A DNA stretch of 64,000 nucleotides from Rotaria sp. Silwood1. Lineage: Eukaryota; Rotifera; Eurotatoria; Philodinida; Philodinidae. The notes beneath the pieces were generated by a model that had not been told where the DNA came from, did no database searches, and saw nothing but the letters and a program-made list of their open reading frames with translations. The stretch lies in the NCBI GenBank assembly GCA_905250075.1, contig CAJNOP010000001.1:1195912-1259911 (forward strand), written 5' to 3'. A program made the translations under genes and the position numbers. Below are positions 12,506-25,240 of this stretch, piece by piece. The first letter of the stretch is position 1. Every line of letters begins with the position of its first letter.

Positions 12506-14396
12506 TATAATTTAGTAACTGAAAATAAAAGAATATGAACTTCAAAAGCGTGAGAATAAAATTTCTTTTTTTTTTTATTTTCATGTTCACTAATACTTTA
12601 CAATAAACAACTAGGTTCGACTAATTGAGGAAAAATGTCCGCAAAGTATAATCGAAGAGAACGATGAAAAAAAAAATTATCAATAAAACATAATTGAATG
12701 TCTAATTTTTATTAGATTCATAATCGAGATTATTTTTTTCACTTCTATCGAATATGTTGATGGGTCCGATAACAAGAAAAAATTTATAGTTAGTAACATT
12801 CAAAAGATTATTTAAATATTTCTCCTTTGTTTTAATCTAGGAATGTGTCGAACGTTATTGTTTTCTCCACTTGAACTATTGTTCATAATTCTGATTCTTG
12901 AATATATCTGATACAAACTTAAAGATTTAGATGTGTTGGATAATAAGAATTTCATGAATTATGGTATCCTTGCTATTTTAAAGAGCACAATATTAGAGAC
13001 TGCCGTATTTGCTACGATCTTCTCTCGTAAAAATCTTTAAAAAGCGTTTTTTTAATAAATTTCGATTTTGTGAAGGACGATCATAGAAAATACGACGACT
13101 TTTCATTTTGTGCTTTTTTTAAAATGAGATTGTTAAAAAAAATAGTCTCCTAGGATCGGAAAACTACGGTGACCGATTTTTTTTTTACAAAGTTATCTAT
13201 GAAATCTTAGTAAAAGAAAATTCCAACGGCTATTAAAATTACTAGCTGATTTTTCAGTTACTTGTTTAAAATTATAGGAAAATACGTTGTTATTAAACTT
13301 TTTTTTTACTATCTAATATACGAAGAGTGTAATCTGTTTATTTAACGAAATTTTAGTTTACATCACTCATTTCTTCAATAATCTCATTAAATGTTGGATT
13401 AATATCTTGTAAATTGAGCTGTCTACACTAAACCTATTATTCGCTTATTTCTATCATGTGGACATTTTCTTCGTCTAATTAAAAAAATAATGTCCATAAT
13501 AAACATAAATAATAATGTTAATTTTACACTTACATTAGGAAGTATTTTAATTATTTGATATTGAAAACTAAGAAATAAAAGGCTAATATCAACTTTAATT
13601 GAAAAATAAAAGATCTTTAATTTCGAATTTTTCTTTTTTGTTTTGAAGATCACAATGTAAGAAAAAAAATCAAATGACAATATCTAAAATAAGAAATGAT
13701 CAATCATAACCAACAACGTATTTTATCATCTATATCAATTGTCGAGAAACAAATAAAACAAAATCGAGGAACAAAGAAGAAAACAAATAAAAAAAAGAAA
13801 GATCAAGATCTGTTGTTGCTTTTTATTTTTATTTCTTTTTTTACTATCGTTCTTTTGTTTCTTCTTCTTCTTCTTCTGTTTTTGCTTATTATCGTTTACG
13901 GTTCTTGAAAAATTAGGTTTTTTTTGGCTAAAAGCACAGACACACACATAGTACAATATGGACAAGCAGAGCAAGAGTTAGACGGTTTAATAATTACACG
14001 CGAGATAGAAATAAAAAAAAGAAAGAAAAACAACAAGAAAAAGACAGAAAGAAAACGTTTTCCTATTTACACCGGGTGTTCATGTGGAGAGAACAAGAAA
14101 ACAACAACAACAACAATAATAATAATAATGATAATGATTTTTTTGTTTGGACGTTTGTTTATGTGTGTGCGTGTGTATATATAGAAGTTTCTCTTTTAGT
14201 TTTTCGAAAAAAAATACATTCTCACCTCGCGCATATATCAAAATCGTTGATCAACAGAAAAAAAACCATAAGCGAAACAAATAAAGAGTAACAACGGGAT
14301 GTGTGTATGTGTATTAAATAAAGGCAAGAAAAAACTGCCAGTTTCTTTCTTTTTTTTTTTTAATGTCTGCGTGTATATGTAATGTTTATGAATTGT
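12506..14396. other. Intergenic: ARNT promoter side and hnRNP 3' side
   Basis: No exon was recognised. The part at 13.7-14.39 kb has poly-pyrimidine and poly-A tracts and is likely the 3' UTR of the hnRNP gene. Short frames in it are Lys- or Asn-rich translations of these tracts. Confidence 0.5.
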
Positions 14397-16828
14397 CTAA
14401 CTTCGAGAATATGGATGATAAGTAGGACTGGAAACAATAGATGTTTTGGCTTTGCCATAATGATTGTCGTGTTCATAATCATTTTGATTACCCGGTGAAT
14501 TACCTGATTGTTGTCCAGTACCATTATCACCCATTGTACCACTCATAGCTGTATTCATTGGTGGGTAATATGATGCATAATCATAACCAGTACCATAGGC
14601 TATGAAAAATTACATGATGAAAATAAATTTATAAGCAAAAGAAAAAAAATCCAAAGAAGAAATATTTACCATTTGGATCAGCATAAACACCTGTTGGTTG
14701 TGCAGCACCATAACCATAATGAGAATAATAATCATTTGCACTTACTGTATTTGATGGTGCATATTGATACTGAGAACTTGATTGGTGATCGGAATATTGA
14801 GAATAAGATGATGGTCCCGGACTAGGAGCACCTGTTGAACCAGAACTACCATATGGATATGTGGCTGGATTTGCTTGTTGATTGTATGTGTAAGCATTCC
14901 AATGAGTATAGCTAGAAAAAAAATACTTAAATAATTTATACGATACATTCAATATTTAAATATGTTTTCTTTAAAAAAATGAAGGCAATCAGTATAAAGT
15001 GTTTTATTTTTATATTCAGAGGTAGATAAAAGTAGAATGGCATAAATAAAGATATGATAATATATAAAGAAATATGAATATATAATTTATTGTGTTAATG
15101 ACTTGAATATGATTCAGAACGATATCATTTCTTCTTTTGAAATTGGAAAAAAAACCATGTTTTCTCGATTAGATAATAATGCCTATGTTTATACAGAGTG
15201 AGTCACAAATAAAAGAATACGTAATACTTTTGGTGTATATGCAGTAATATTCAAACAAATTATATACTATCAATCGTTATCTTCAACACTTTATTCGGAA
15301 GTATATAAATACAATTAATGACAAAAGAGAAATATAGAAACGTTCAAGACCTATGAAACCAATTATTTACTTGTAATATAATATGTCAAAGATCTATCGA
15401 ATAGGATAACATATCATATGAATGTGCGTTCTAACTGTTAACCGCTCCAAGATGAATGTGAAGGAGAAATTGTTTCCACTCGAAAACTCTCTGTTTTCAG
15501 ATGCAGCTAAGAGTTTTATCTAAATATGGATTAATGATTTTTCATGTCATAAAAACTTTTTTCTTGTCTTATCGTTCTAGATTTAGTTGATCAATCATTG
15601 GACAAAGATATATATAGAGAGAGAAAGAGAAAAGCAATCACAAATGAGATATAGATCCTATCAAAACGTTTGGTTATGATTCTAAAAAAAAATCAATATT
15701 TTCTTACGCATCAGGTGTTGGATAAGCACTTGGCCCATAAGATGGAACACCAGCTCCATAATTTGTATATGCAGCTTGTTGTCCATATGGATCATAGATT
15801 TGTTGTTGTAATTGTTGCTGTTGTTGATTACTTAGTGTTTTAGGTTTAGCACGTTTAACATCAACACTTATATCACCAATTGTATGTCGTTGTAATCGAA
15901 GAACTTCTTGTGCTGCTTGTTCAGTTTGAAATGAAATAAAACAGAATGGACGTCGTTCATTCTTTTCTTTATCATAAGGTAGATCAATTTCTAAATAGGA
16001 AAAAAACAAATTCTCTCCTTCAAATTTTTCTATGAATATTTTCTTACCTTCAATTGGACCAAATTTAGAAAAATATTCTCGTAATTGTGAATCCGGAAAA
16101 CTTGGATCAAGACCACCAATAAATACTTTACGATTATTACTATATGGATTTAAAGTAGCACCTAGAGCCATATTCATATTTGTATAAGGCATTGTTGATG
16201 ATGGACCAACACCATATAACGAAGATTGTGATGATAGATTAGGATTATTATTATTAGTTATATTATTCATTTGATTGTTTGTTGTTGTTGTATTTAAACG
16301 ACGATGAGCTGGTTTAGGATCAACTCTTCGTCCATTAACAAAATGATCATTTTGTGAAAGTATTTTTTCAACAATATCTTTTGAATCGAATACAAGAAAA
16401 GCAAAACCACGACTACGTCCTGTTGATGGATCATGTTTAATTGAACAATCAAGAACATTACCAAAACTAGAAAAATATCCACGTAAATCTTCTTGTGTTG
16501 TATCCCAAGTTAAACCACCTACAATCAAAAACAAAAGAATATTCATTGTACTAAAAAAATTTCTAAAACACATACCAACAAATAATTTTCTTTCATCTTC
16601 AGGTTTTGATCCAGTCGATGTACCTGTACCACCACTCCCACTACCTTGTGAATAACCTGTTTGTGATAAATTTATATTTTGACTATCATGTATATCAATT
16701 GTATAACCATTTTCAACTTGACCATGATTTGTATGTTCATTATAACCACTATCACGTGTTGGTGATGATGATGATAGTTGACCGATACGAGATGAATCAT
16801 ACTCATTATCCAAATTTCTTGTTGTCAT
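14397..16828 (-). CDS. hnRNP D/AB (squid)-like protein with two RRMs
   Basis: Five exons on the minus strand: 16576-16828, 16048-16518, 15708-15990, 14670-14911, 14397-14599, giving 483 aa. RRM1 is at about 81-157 (RNP2 LFVGGL; RNP1 RGFAFLVF). RRM2 is at about 218-296 (RNP2 VFIGGL; RNP1-like RPFCFISF, where Pro replaces the usual Gly). Sequences such as YFSSFGNVLDCSIKHDPSTG match the hnRNP A/B-D group, which bind AU-rich or UAG-type RNA and act in splicing, mRNA localisation and stability. After RRM2 come a Gln run and a Tyr/Gly/Ser/Pro-rich low-complexity tail, typical of hnRNPs. Introns 1 and 2 are each 57 bp and stop-free. The start used is MTTRN; an in-frame upstream ATG at 16876 exists, but an acceptor-like CATAG before MTTRN suggests a 5' UTR intron. 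Confidence 0.9.
15991..16047 (-). other. 57-bp in-frame intron inside RRM2
   Basis: The donor is G|GTAAGAA and the acceptor TATTTAG|AAATT. Removing it restores FGPIE-EIDLPYDKEK, typical of RRM2 in hnRNP A/B-D proteins. It has the same length as intron 1 and is also open in frame. Confidence 0.85.
16519..16575 (-). other. 57-bp in-frame intron inside RRM1
   Basis: The donor is G|GTATGTG and the acceptor TTGTAG|GTGG. Removing it restores FVG-GLTWD, the RNP2 motif of RRM1. It is a multiple of three and contains no stop, so retention would add 19 residues. Confidence 0.85.
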
Positions 16829-19800
16829 TTTTTTATATGAACTATGATTAAAAAAAAATAAAACGAATCTTATCAAATGAAATTATTTTATTTGCATCTT
16901 TGATTGCTGTTGAAGATTGTTTTTATTGATAAAATACTTACATAATGTGTGTGTATATATATGTAATAATAAATTTATTTTGTTAATGTAATTAATGCAC
17001 AAAAGGGGAAGTTGAAGCGAACACACGCTAATATTTATATATGTAGGAATGAAAATCGAACAAGAACTGCACACACGAATAAATGTAGCAGTAGGTAGAA
17101 CGAGCACAAAGACTGATGTCTGAAATAACAAAACACACAAAACATTGAAGAAAATAACAGAAAAAAAAAATCTAGTGAATGAAAACAAAAACAATTTTAG
17201 TTTATTGTTCAATACATTCTTTTTTTTGTAGATATTGAATAAAGACCAGAATATGAAATTGATGATAGAAGAGACGAAATCTTTTTTTTTTTGTTGATTG
17301 TAAATTAATAATATTCTTGAATTTCTTTTCCTTTCTTTTTTATTATTATTATATAGATATTGAAAAAGATGTCAATAGAATGGTATTGTTGTTACCGTTA
17401 GAAAGTTTCTTTTCTTTTTTTTTTTTATTATCATATGTTGTCACTGTATGCTAGTGCCATGTTAGAACTCGGACTCTTTGACTCGATTAGGATGTATGTT
17501 TGAATAATTAAGCTGGAAATTTTTCTTTCGATTTTGTAAAAAACTAATTGAAGAATATAATTATTCGTCATTGATTACTAGAGAAAATTTTTTGTCACTT
17601 TTTTACGATTGATTTACTCATATGAACGACATCTATTTTGTAGATGTCGATAAGTTTTAGATTTTTAATAATATCAATGCATGCTGATAGATATATATAA
17701 ATTCGCTCTATTAGAAAATTTATATAAACGTTTTTCTTACATAGACAGGGCAGTCACAAAAGTTTGTGCGGAAAGTTGATGTAAATAGTGCTTCAATAGG
17801 TCAAGCAGCTTATATTCTTTGAAGTTTTGTTAAAGGCTAAATTTGTTAAGTCACATATCTTTGTGAAAGCAAAATACAAATTAAATTTGAACTACCGGCA
17901 TCAAGCATAGATTGTACTAGGAATGCTTTTGCAAAATTAGTATAGTTGTAAATTTGAAAGACCATAAAAAATCACACAAAAGAAAATTGACGAAGTTCAT
18001 TATGATGATGAAAATGTGTCGTTATCGAGTGTTCAAATTATTGCAATCTCCTGTCTCATATCACAAATAGTAGGAGGCTGAATTATAACTTCATATCGTT
18101 CGATGAAGGGATGCTAGGTGCAATTTGTCCAATACCTTGATGAAAAGTATTCACAAGATTGAGTTAAAGTTCTTAAATTTTGACATAAAAAATCAGAAGA
18201 ATTCGTGTTTCTTTTTGTTGGACGAAATCTATTTTCATTTAAATGGTTTATTGATAAATAAAAGTAAAACTAAGACATAATAACGGAAATAAATTAATAC
18301 ACAAAATAAAACTTTCTACTGTATTGTTTTTTACGGATATCAAAAAATATGAGTTTAATTATAATCAATTTAAACATTCGTCGTAAACCAAATTATATGA
18401 AATAAAACTCAAAAGAATATACTATCATATTATAAAAAGAAAAGCCACTAATTCGTTCGAAATGTATAAGAAATATTTATATGAAATTATTGCAGGAACT
18501 CTTGGATCATCTTGTACATTAGATCTAAGAAGATAAAATCTAATCGGAAAGCAAAGCAGCTAGTTTTTTTTTAGCTCCTGTCAAAATGTGAGTAGAAGTG
18601 CACTTTACTAAATGTTTCTATTTGATAAGTTTAGTCTAAACGCTTTTTATTATGATGTCTACTCAAAAAGAAAATTTATTGTCGTCGACATTCTACGTTC
18701 GGTCAAGTACTCATGACATCCAATGGTGTTAACGGAAATATAGTTTGCGACAGACACTATTACTGATTTGACATATATAGATAAGTATTGTAAAAAAACA
18801 AACGATATCCAGGCCACAATACAGAATCTGACAAAACCTCTTTTGACGCAAAACATAAAGCACAATAATATACTACACGATAAAAGTATCAAATGTCTTA
18901 TCTTCTATATATCCAGATTATGATGATTGAAAGACAGAATTGTTTATTGACATGGTTTTTTTTTCTTCACTTTACAGAGTTTTTCAACAGATCGTTTGTT
19001 TCGATTAGTAACACTGTCAACGATGAATAGATTTTGTATCTCTACTTTATCCTTAAAATGACATGAAGCTTGTGAGGCGTTTGTTTACCTGTTTTTTTTC
19101 CATGTCATGAGCTAAAAGTCTATTGATAAGAAATGACCTAATTGAATTGATCTAAGAATTAATTGAATTATATAAAATACACGTGGGGAATACGGACTTG
19201 CATTGAAAATAGGAATTTAATCTTAACTACTTATTCTATAAATAATTAATTCATTATTTTATTTTTCAAAGATAGATTCAATATGTTTCCTCATTAAATC
19301 ATAACTATGTACATTAATATCAGATACATGAGATTAATCTTTACTTGACAGGTTTTCAATATTACTAGTAGTAGCGAAGTCAGTATTGTCAGTTCATGGC
19401 GGGTTTGGACGATCCCATACAAACACAACGGATTACTTTAACATAGCCTTCGAAAAATCTTACAATGGACTGAGTCTGGTCTTGGCTCCGCATCTAATTA
19501 AGATCTGAAAAATTTGACTACATTAAAAGCGAAATAAAATTCTTCGACAGATCTGAATCGGAGACTAAACTCAAATATGAAATACGATATAGATTGTTCT
19601 TCATTTGTCGAAAGCTGTCCTTACGACTTGCTGAATATTTATCTTATCGATAATATTAAGATTTACAACAAGTATTTGATCTTCATTTATTATTATTTTG
19701 TCCTTGGTCTAGTTTAATAGTGTTAAGTCCATATGACTGAAAACAAGACGAGATATTCTTCAGCATAGAATATCTTAGCTATTTATTTCATAATATGTTT

Positions 19801-21276
19801 ATTTACTCCAATTACAAAGGTATTATTTTCTTATCAAGTAAGCGATTCGAATCATTAATAATTGAAGCTGTCGTTGCTGCACTCTAAAGCATTTGTTTAT
19901 TTGATAATGTATTGGATGAGTGAAAATTTTATATAAAAGAATAGATATGATTGATTTATGTGTTGGGAAGAGTCGATGATTTATTTTTTTATTTTGACGG
20001 GTACGTGCATCTAGGCATTACATATTTAACGTTATAATATATGAAAAAATATCATAATATTTTATTAATAAAAACTATAATGTTTATGATGATGGTGTTT
20101 CTACAAAAAAATATTTTCTTTTTTAAGATGATGATCAAATTTTTTATATTGATAAATTGAAAAGATACAAAAAAACTCATCAGTAGATTTGCAACAACAA
20201 CTGAATACAATGTAATAAAAATATTAGTGATAATTGTCTATTAATATTTCAACGTTCCTTATAATTTGTTCGTTTAGACAACTATTTTGTTAGTTTTTAT
20301 ATTGTTAATGTACTAAATAGAGCAAGAAAACAAATCCGTAATATTCTATATAGAATATAACTACCACATATAAATGATGATTCACATAAAAAATTGAAAT
20401 AATAATACAATGGTCGCTATTACTGGTATCATAATGAATATCTATTAAAATACAATATAAAATACACTAAAGAAAAACAATGGTTAAAATAAATTTATTC
20501 TGTAAATTATCTTAAATTAATTGTTCTTAATATCATTAAATATCGATCAAATGTTTGCTATATTTATACATATTAATGATATAATAAAATTGCTTCGTAT
20601 GAAAGAAAAAAAAAAGACTTCATTAAGAGATCATTCGATATGTAAGACGAATATTTATTGTTGAAATGTTGATTATCATGATAAGACAATGAGACATGGA
20701 ATGACAGATTCTTTCATACAAATATTCACTTGATCATTATATATACACATAATTAAGATCATTGTTTAGTTCTAGTTTTCTATGGTGTTTTTAGAGCATA
20801 GACCATTCATTCATGATAAATTATCTTTATGAATATTACAACTATCCTTATGTCGATAGAACTATACTTGTTTAATAACATGATTGTTACATTGAAAAAT
20901 CAAGATTGTTTTCTTCGAATTTTTCATGATATGAATATGAACTTATTCTGATGTACTAATGAATAAAACATATTCTGTGCAAAAAAAAACAATGGACAAA
21001 ACTTGTTCAATTATTACTGTGAAGCACACATGAAATACAAAATCGACAACAAAAAATTGTTAAGGTCACTCGGTAAAATATACTCGATGTTTCAACCCAA
21101 TCGAAGGATAATAATAAAATATATAAAGAATAAAAAAGTAATCCATGGGTCAAAAATGAAAAAGAAATAGAGAAAAAAGAAATGAAAAACTTTAATTTAG
21201 ACTAATTCTACAATTGAAATATTTCATTCTGTTTTCGTTAAATATTAAATCATAATACACAATTCATCACTTAATA
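16829..21276. other. Gene-poor stretch between hnRNP and Zasp-like genes
   Basis: 16829-17400 probably holds the 5' UTR and promoter of the hnRNP gene, with an acceptor-like CATAG near 16845. From 17.4 to 21.2 kb no exon was recognised. The segment 17744-18260 contains odd non-gene sequence beginning near GACAGGGCAGTCACAAAAG that may be a decayed repeat. The rest is featureless AT-rich sequence. Confidence 0.5.
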
Positions 21277-22983
21277 TTAAAAGTCTGATGCATAAGCACT
21301 TTGTTTTGGTTTAACATAGCAAATAGGTGTACTTGCTGTTGTATATGTATCATGTGATGGTGATATTCCAATTACATAATTACCATGTGATTGTTTAGGC
21401 ATCGATGGGATAATACTAAAATAAAAAGTGAAATATGAACAAAAAAATAATTAATTTTTTTCTCGTTGTTTTTTTATTATTTAACTCAATAACAATTTAA
21501 GTTAACATGCATATACATCTATAGGTAGATACTTGAACGGCGTATTTTTTTTTTCTTTTTTCTAAGCATATTAGTAGAAAAAAAACAAACAAAACTGTTT
21601 CAAGCAATAATGAATTAAGCATGTTCCTCTAAGTATAAATATATATATATATATTGAATTTCTTTAGGCATTAAATAGAACCTTGTATTAAAAATCAGTC
21701 ACAAAGCCACTCTGATTCATATGACTGGAAGAAAATATTAGATATGATCTCATAAGTGCAGAATATAGACTTATTTTTTTTTCTACTGTTTTATTATATT
21801 TGTATTTACCTGACACGAGTGATATGACTAACATGATCTTTCATAATATCTTGAACATTACCATTTGAATAAAGTGATATTGGTGAATTATATTGACGAT
21901 TTACAAGACCTATTGGCTGTACTGATGCTGGTCGATAAGGTTGTGGTGATCTTGCTATTGTTGTATATTGTTGATGGATACGTTGAGGTTTTTGACTAGT
22001 TGGATTTTGTTTTTGAATTATTGTATTTACTGCAACCTTCTTTTGATAAGAAGGTACATAACGATTAGATTCATGACCTAATGAATCTTTCCAAGCAGGT
22101 TGATATGCTGCTGCTGATACGGTTGGATAATGACCATTATTTGTTGTACTTGGATAAGTAAAACGAACAGGAGAATATGAAGCCGGAAGTGGTGATGTAT
22201 TGGATAAGTGAGTTGGCTCGGTATGAAAAACAGGTGGTTTAGTATAACCACGAGTTTTAGTTGATACCGACGGAACTGGACCTGGCATAAGAGGACTACC
22301 TGTTTGACTAAGTATTGGCTTAGGATCAGGTATTCGTTCCATTCCTCGACTTCGAAAAAATGCCTAAATAAAATAAATATAATCGATATATTTGGCATAG
22401 ATTTTGTTTTTGTAATTTAGTTTACCGTAGGACTTTGAGGAGCAACTGGTGTAGACCAAGGTAAATGAAAATTCTTATTTAAATATGAAGTAGCATTTAC
22501 TAAAGACCAAGGCATAGCTGACATTGGGCGTTGATTATTCATAATTGATCCAAGAGGACTTGATCCTCTAGAAAATAATAATCAAACAGAACAAAAATAA
22601 ACAAGTATTAATCAAAAGCAATAAATTTTTTTCTCATTTGTTATTCAATGAAACCTTTCAATAAGAAATGTTATTTGACCACCAGCTCGTTGTACAAGTT
22701 CAAGTGCATCAACATGAGGCATCGAACTAATTTGTTTTTGATCGATTTCAAGAATAACATCACCACGATGAAGAATACCATCAGCAGGACTACCAGCAGT
22801 GATCTATATAATAATATTAGTATTATATTAACAGAAAATGTCGAAAAACTAAAGAAGATTTTCACTTACTTTGTTAACAGTAAAGGGCACGCAAAAATCT
22901 GCACCTCCTTGTAAACGAAAACCCCATGGAGTTTGTAAACTATCACGTTGAAGTGTAACTCTGATCATTTGTGTTCCCGCCAT
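21277..22983 (-). CDS. Zasp/LDB3-like PDZ protein with ZM motif, no LIM
   Basis: Five exons on the minus strand: 22870-22983, 22655-22803, 22426-22567, 21810-22363, 21277-21415, giving 365 aa. A PDZ domain fills about residues 6-88 and carries PWGFRLQGG, the carboxylate-binding loop region typical of the Zasp/ALP-Enigma family. In that family the PDZ binds the C-terminus of alpha-actinin at muscle Z-discs. At about 288-312 lies a ZM motif (YNSPISLYSNGNVQDIM), the second alpha-actinin contact. The linker is rich in Pro, Ser and Tyr. The frame ends about 45 residues after the ZM motif with no LIM domain, as in short ZASP isoforms. Alternative 3' exons with LIM domains are not seen in the 4 kb downstream. 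Start chosen: first ATG, two residues before the PDZ strand begins. Confidence 0.9.
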
Positions 22984-25240
22984 TATCCGTTGTCTTGAGC
23001 CTAGAGTCTTGCAATGAATACAAAGAATCCAAATAACTATAAAACGTCCCCTTTTTTTTTCTCTTCTCGCGTTGTCTATCTATTCTTCTTTTGTAGTATT
23101 CTATTTTGCAGAACCGAGGACGAGTCTATTCTAGATATATGTATTTGAACTTTCCTCTCTTCTGATCAAAGACGACGACGTATTTTCTCATCTAAACAAC
23201 AAACTTGCCTATCGAGATAAGTTGGTAACTAACAGAAATAACAACAAAAACAGCAGCAGTAGTAGTAGCAAAAGCTTGTCTTTTCCTCGCATCAGCGTCA
23301 AATATCCCTCAATCATTTTTCTTTTTCTGCATCCTGTCTCGTAGAACACATATGCGATGTCTTAGAAAAACCCAAGCAATTATCAGAATACACTACAATA
23401 TAATGATATTGATGAAGATAGAACGATGTAACTCATTGTTGTCTTCCTACGACCATCTGTGGTCTATCCTTCTTCAATATTCTAAATAATAATCGTCTAT
23501 GTTAGTATTCGCATAGTATTTTTTCTCTGCTTTTGAAAGTCATGTCATACAAAGATTCATAAGGGCAACAACAACAATAACGACTACGTCGATATTTTTT
23601 TGGAAGATAGATGATCTTAGTTGCATTCGTCTCTCGACGTGTCTGCAGATATCATCAACAACACAAAAAAGAGAATAATCACACGTTAAAAATATATCCA
23701 ATATATAAGATATATATGCTAAAGCTATTTATCTTATTGTATTCTATTATGATGAATATTTTCATAAGAAAACATCGATTCATTGTTCTATTGATATTTA
23801 TGACAAAAAGAATATAATTTTAGATATAGAATTCTTTCACTAATTTATTACAGTTGCCACTATGTCTATAATGATAATTTATAACAAAATAATAAGAAGA
23901 AATATGATGAATATGTTTGACCTCTTTTATTAATAGCGAATGTTTTATTAGAAACGATAGAAAATACAGTGGCCTTGACATTCGATATCGAGTTCCCGGA
24001 GAAAATATATTATTAAAACGATCAATAATAATACATAAATAATAGTAGTTTATATCTCCAAATGAAAATGTATATAATAGGATAATTATTATCTCCAACA
24101 TTAGATTATTAATTTGACTTAAATGACAAAATAATAAATAGATCAAAATTATTTCTTATATATCATATTATTATCTGATCAACACGAAGGACAGTTGTGA
24201 TTCATCATTGATAAGTAGAAACAACATCGATCAACCCGTTTTCTTTCTTGTAGAATAATAGATACTTTTATTTATACATATTTCTTGTAGTCCTAAAAAG
24301 TTCAATGAAAACGAGCACGTCTTTCTCAAGCTATTCAGTTTCACAAAACAGTGCTGTTTAACATAGGAGGATACAATAACCCATAGCAAAGATAGAATCG
24401 ATATCGGCATCGGTCGTCACAACAACAGACTGGTTTCATCTTTGATCAACTTTATTTAGTAATAAAATATCTTGAGAAAGACATGTAATATTTTCATTTT
24501 AACTTTCTGGATTATTCAATCTATCTGTGAGCAAAATTTCAAATCAGAGCCTTTCATTTTTTTTCGAAATGTTTGGTTCTCAGTAGAAATCTCATTAAAC
24601 TTAGTATAACTCTTTGTCAGTATGCCATGGGTCAGATCCTTTCAGAGTTTTTCTTATCTTCATATATTCTATCGAATCAAGTATGAATAAGACAAAACAA
24701 GAATAGACATGTTGGATAATTTTCTCGTAAGCCAAAAACTTAATGAACATATCTGCTTTGTATGTACAATTTATTAGTAATTTTAAATATCTTATTTTAA
24801 TATTAATGATGTTATGATGATAATATAAATGTTTCAACAATATTTTTTTTTATTATTACTTGTGAAAAGAAATGAAAGAGGAAAAAAAAATATTAATATT
24901 GAATAAAAATCAACTGTTCAATAACTGTACATATAAATAATAAAACAAATATACTTGATTAAAAAAAAAAATAATTATATATACATTTATTGTCATTATG
25001 CAGTTGTTTATTTGGAAAAAAAACTTTCATCCAATGAATCGTTCCAATCTTCCTAAAATATATTAAGTGAATATAAATATTTCTTTTGTCTTATAATTAA
25101 TTTTAAATAATATAAATTAATATATCAATATAACACAAGAAGAGCAACCATAAAAGAAGAATAAGCTGAATGTGCTTTAGAGTGCATAATTTTCTTAAAA
25201 CAAATTATTTAGATGTGTTCGATTTATTATATATTAATTT
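22984..25240. other. Intergenic: Zasp-like promoter side, KIF28 3' side
   Basis: No exon was recognised. 22984-23600 is comparatively GC-richer with CAG/AAC-type short repeats (for example AGCAGCAGTAGTAGTAGC near 23250) and is likely the 5' UTR and promoter of the Zasp-like gene. The remainder is AT-rich. Confidence 0.5.
25223..25228 (-). promoter_or_regulatory. Possible polyadenylation signal of KIF28-like gene
   Basis: AATAAA on the minus strand, 13 nt after the stop codon of the kinesin. Placement downstream of the terminal exon fits, but AT-rich sequence makes chance matches common. Confidence 0.35.

Noticed and set aside
13423-14291. Cluster of short frames on both strands
   Set aside because: Translations of poly-pyrimidine, poly-A and trinucleotide tracts, best explained as the hnRNP 3' UTR and spacer.
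16829-16876. N-terminal extension of the hnRNP to an upstream in-frame ATG (MIRFVLFFF…)
   Set aside because: The extension is hydrophobic and unlike hnRNPs, and an acceptor-like CATAG just before MTTRN suggests 5' UTR or intron.
17744-18260. Possible mariner or other transposon remnant beginning CAGGGCAGTCACAAAAG
   Set aside because: No matching inverted end or target duplication could be found, and no transposase motif is readable.
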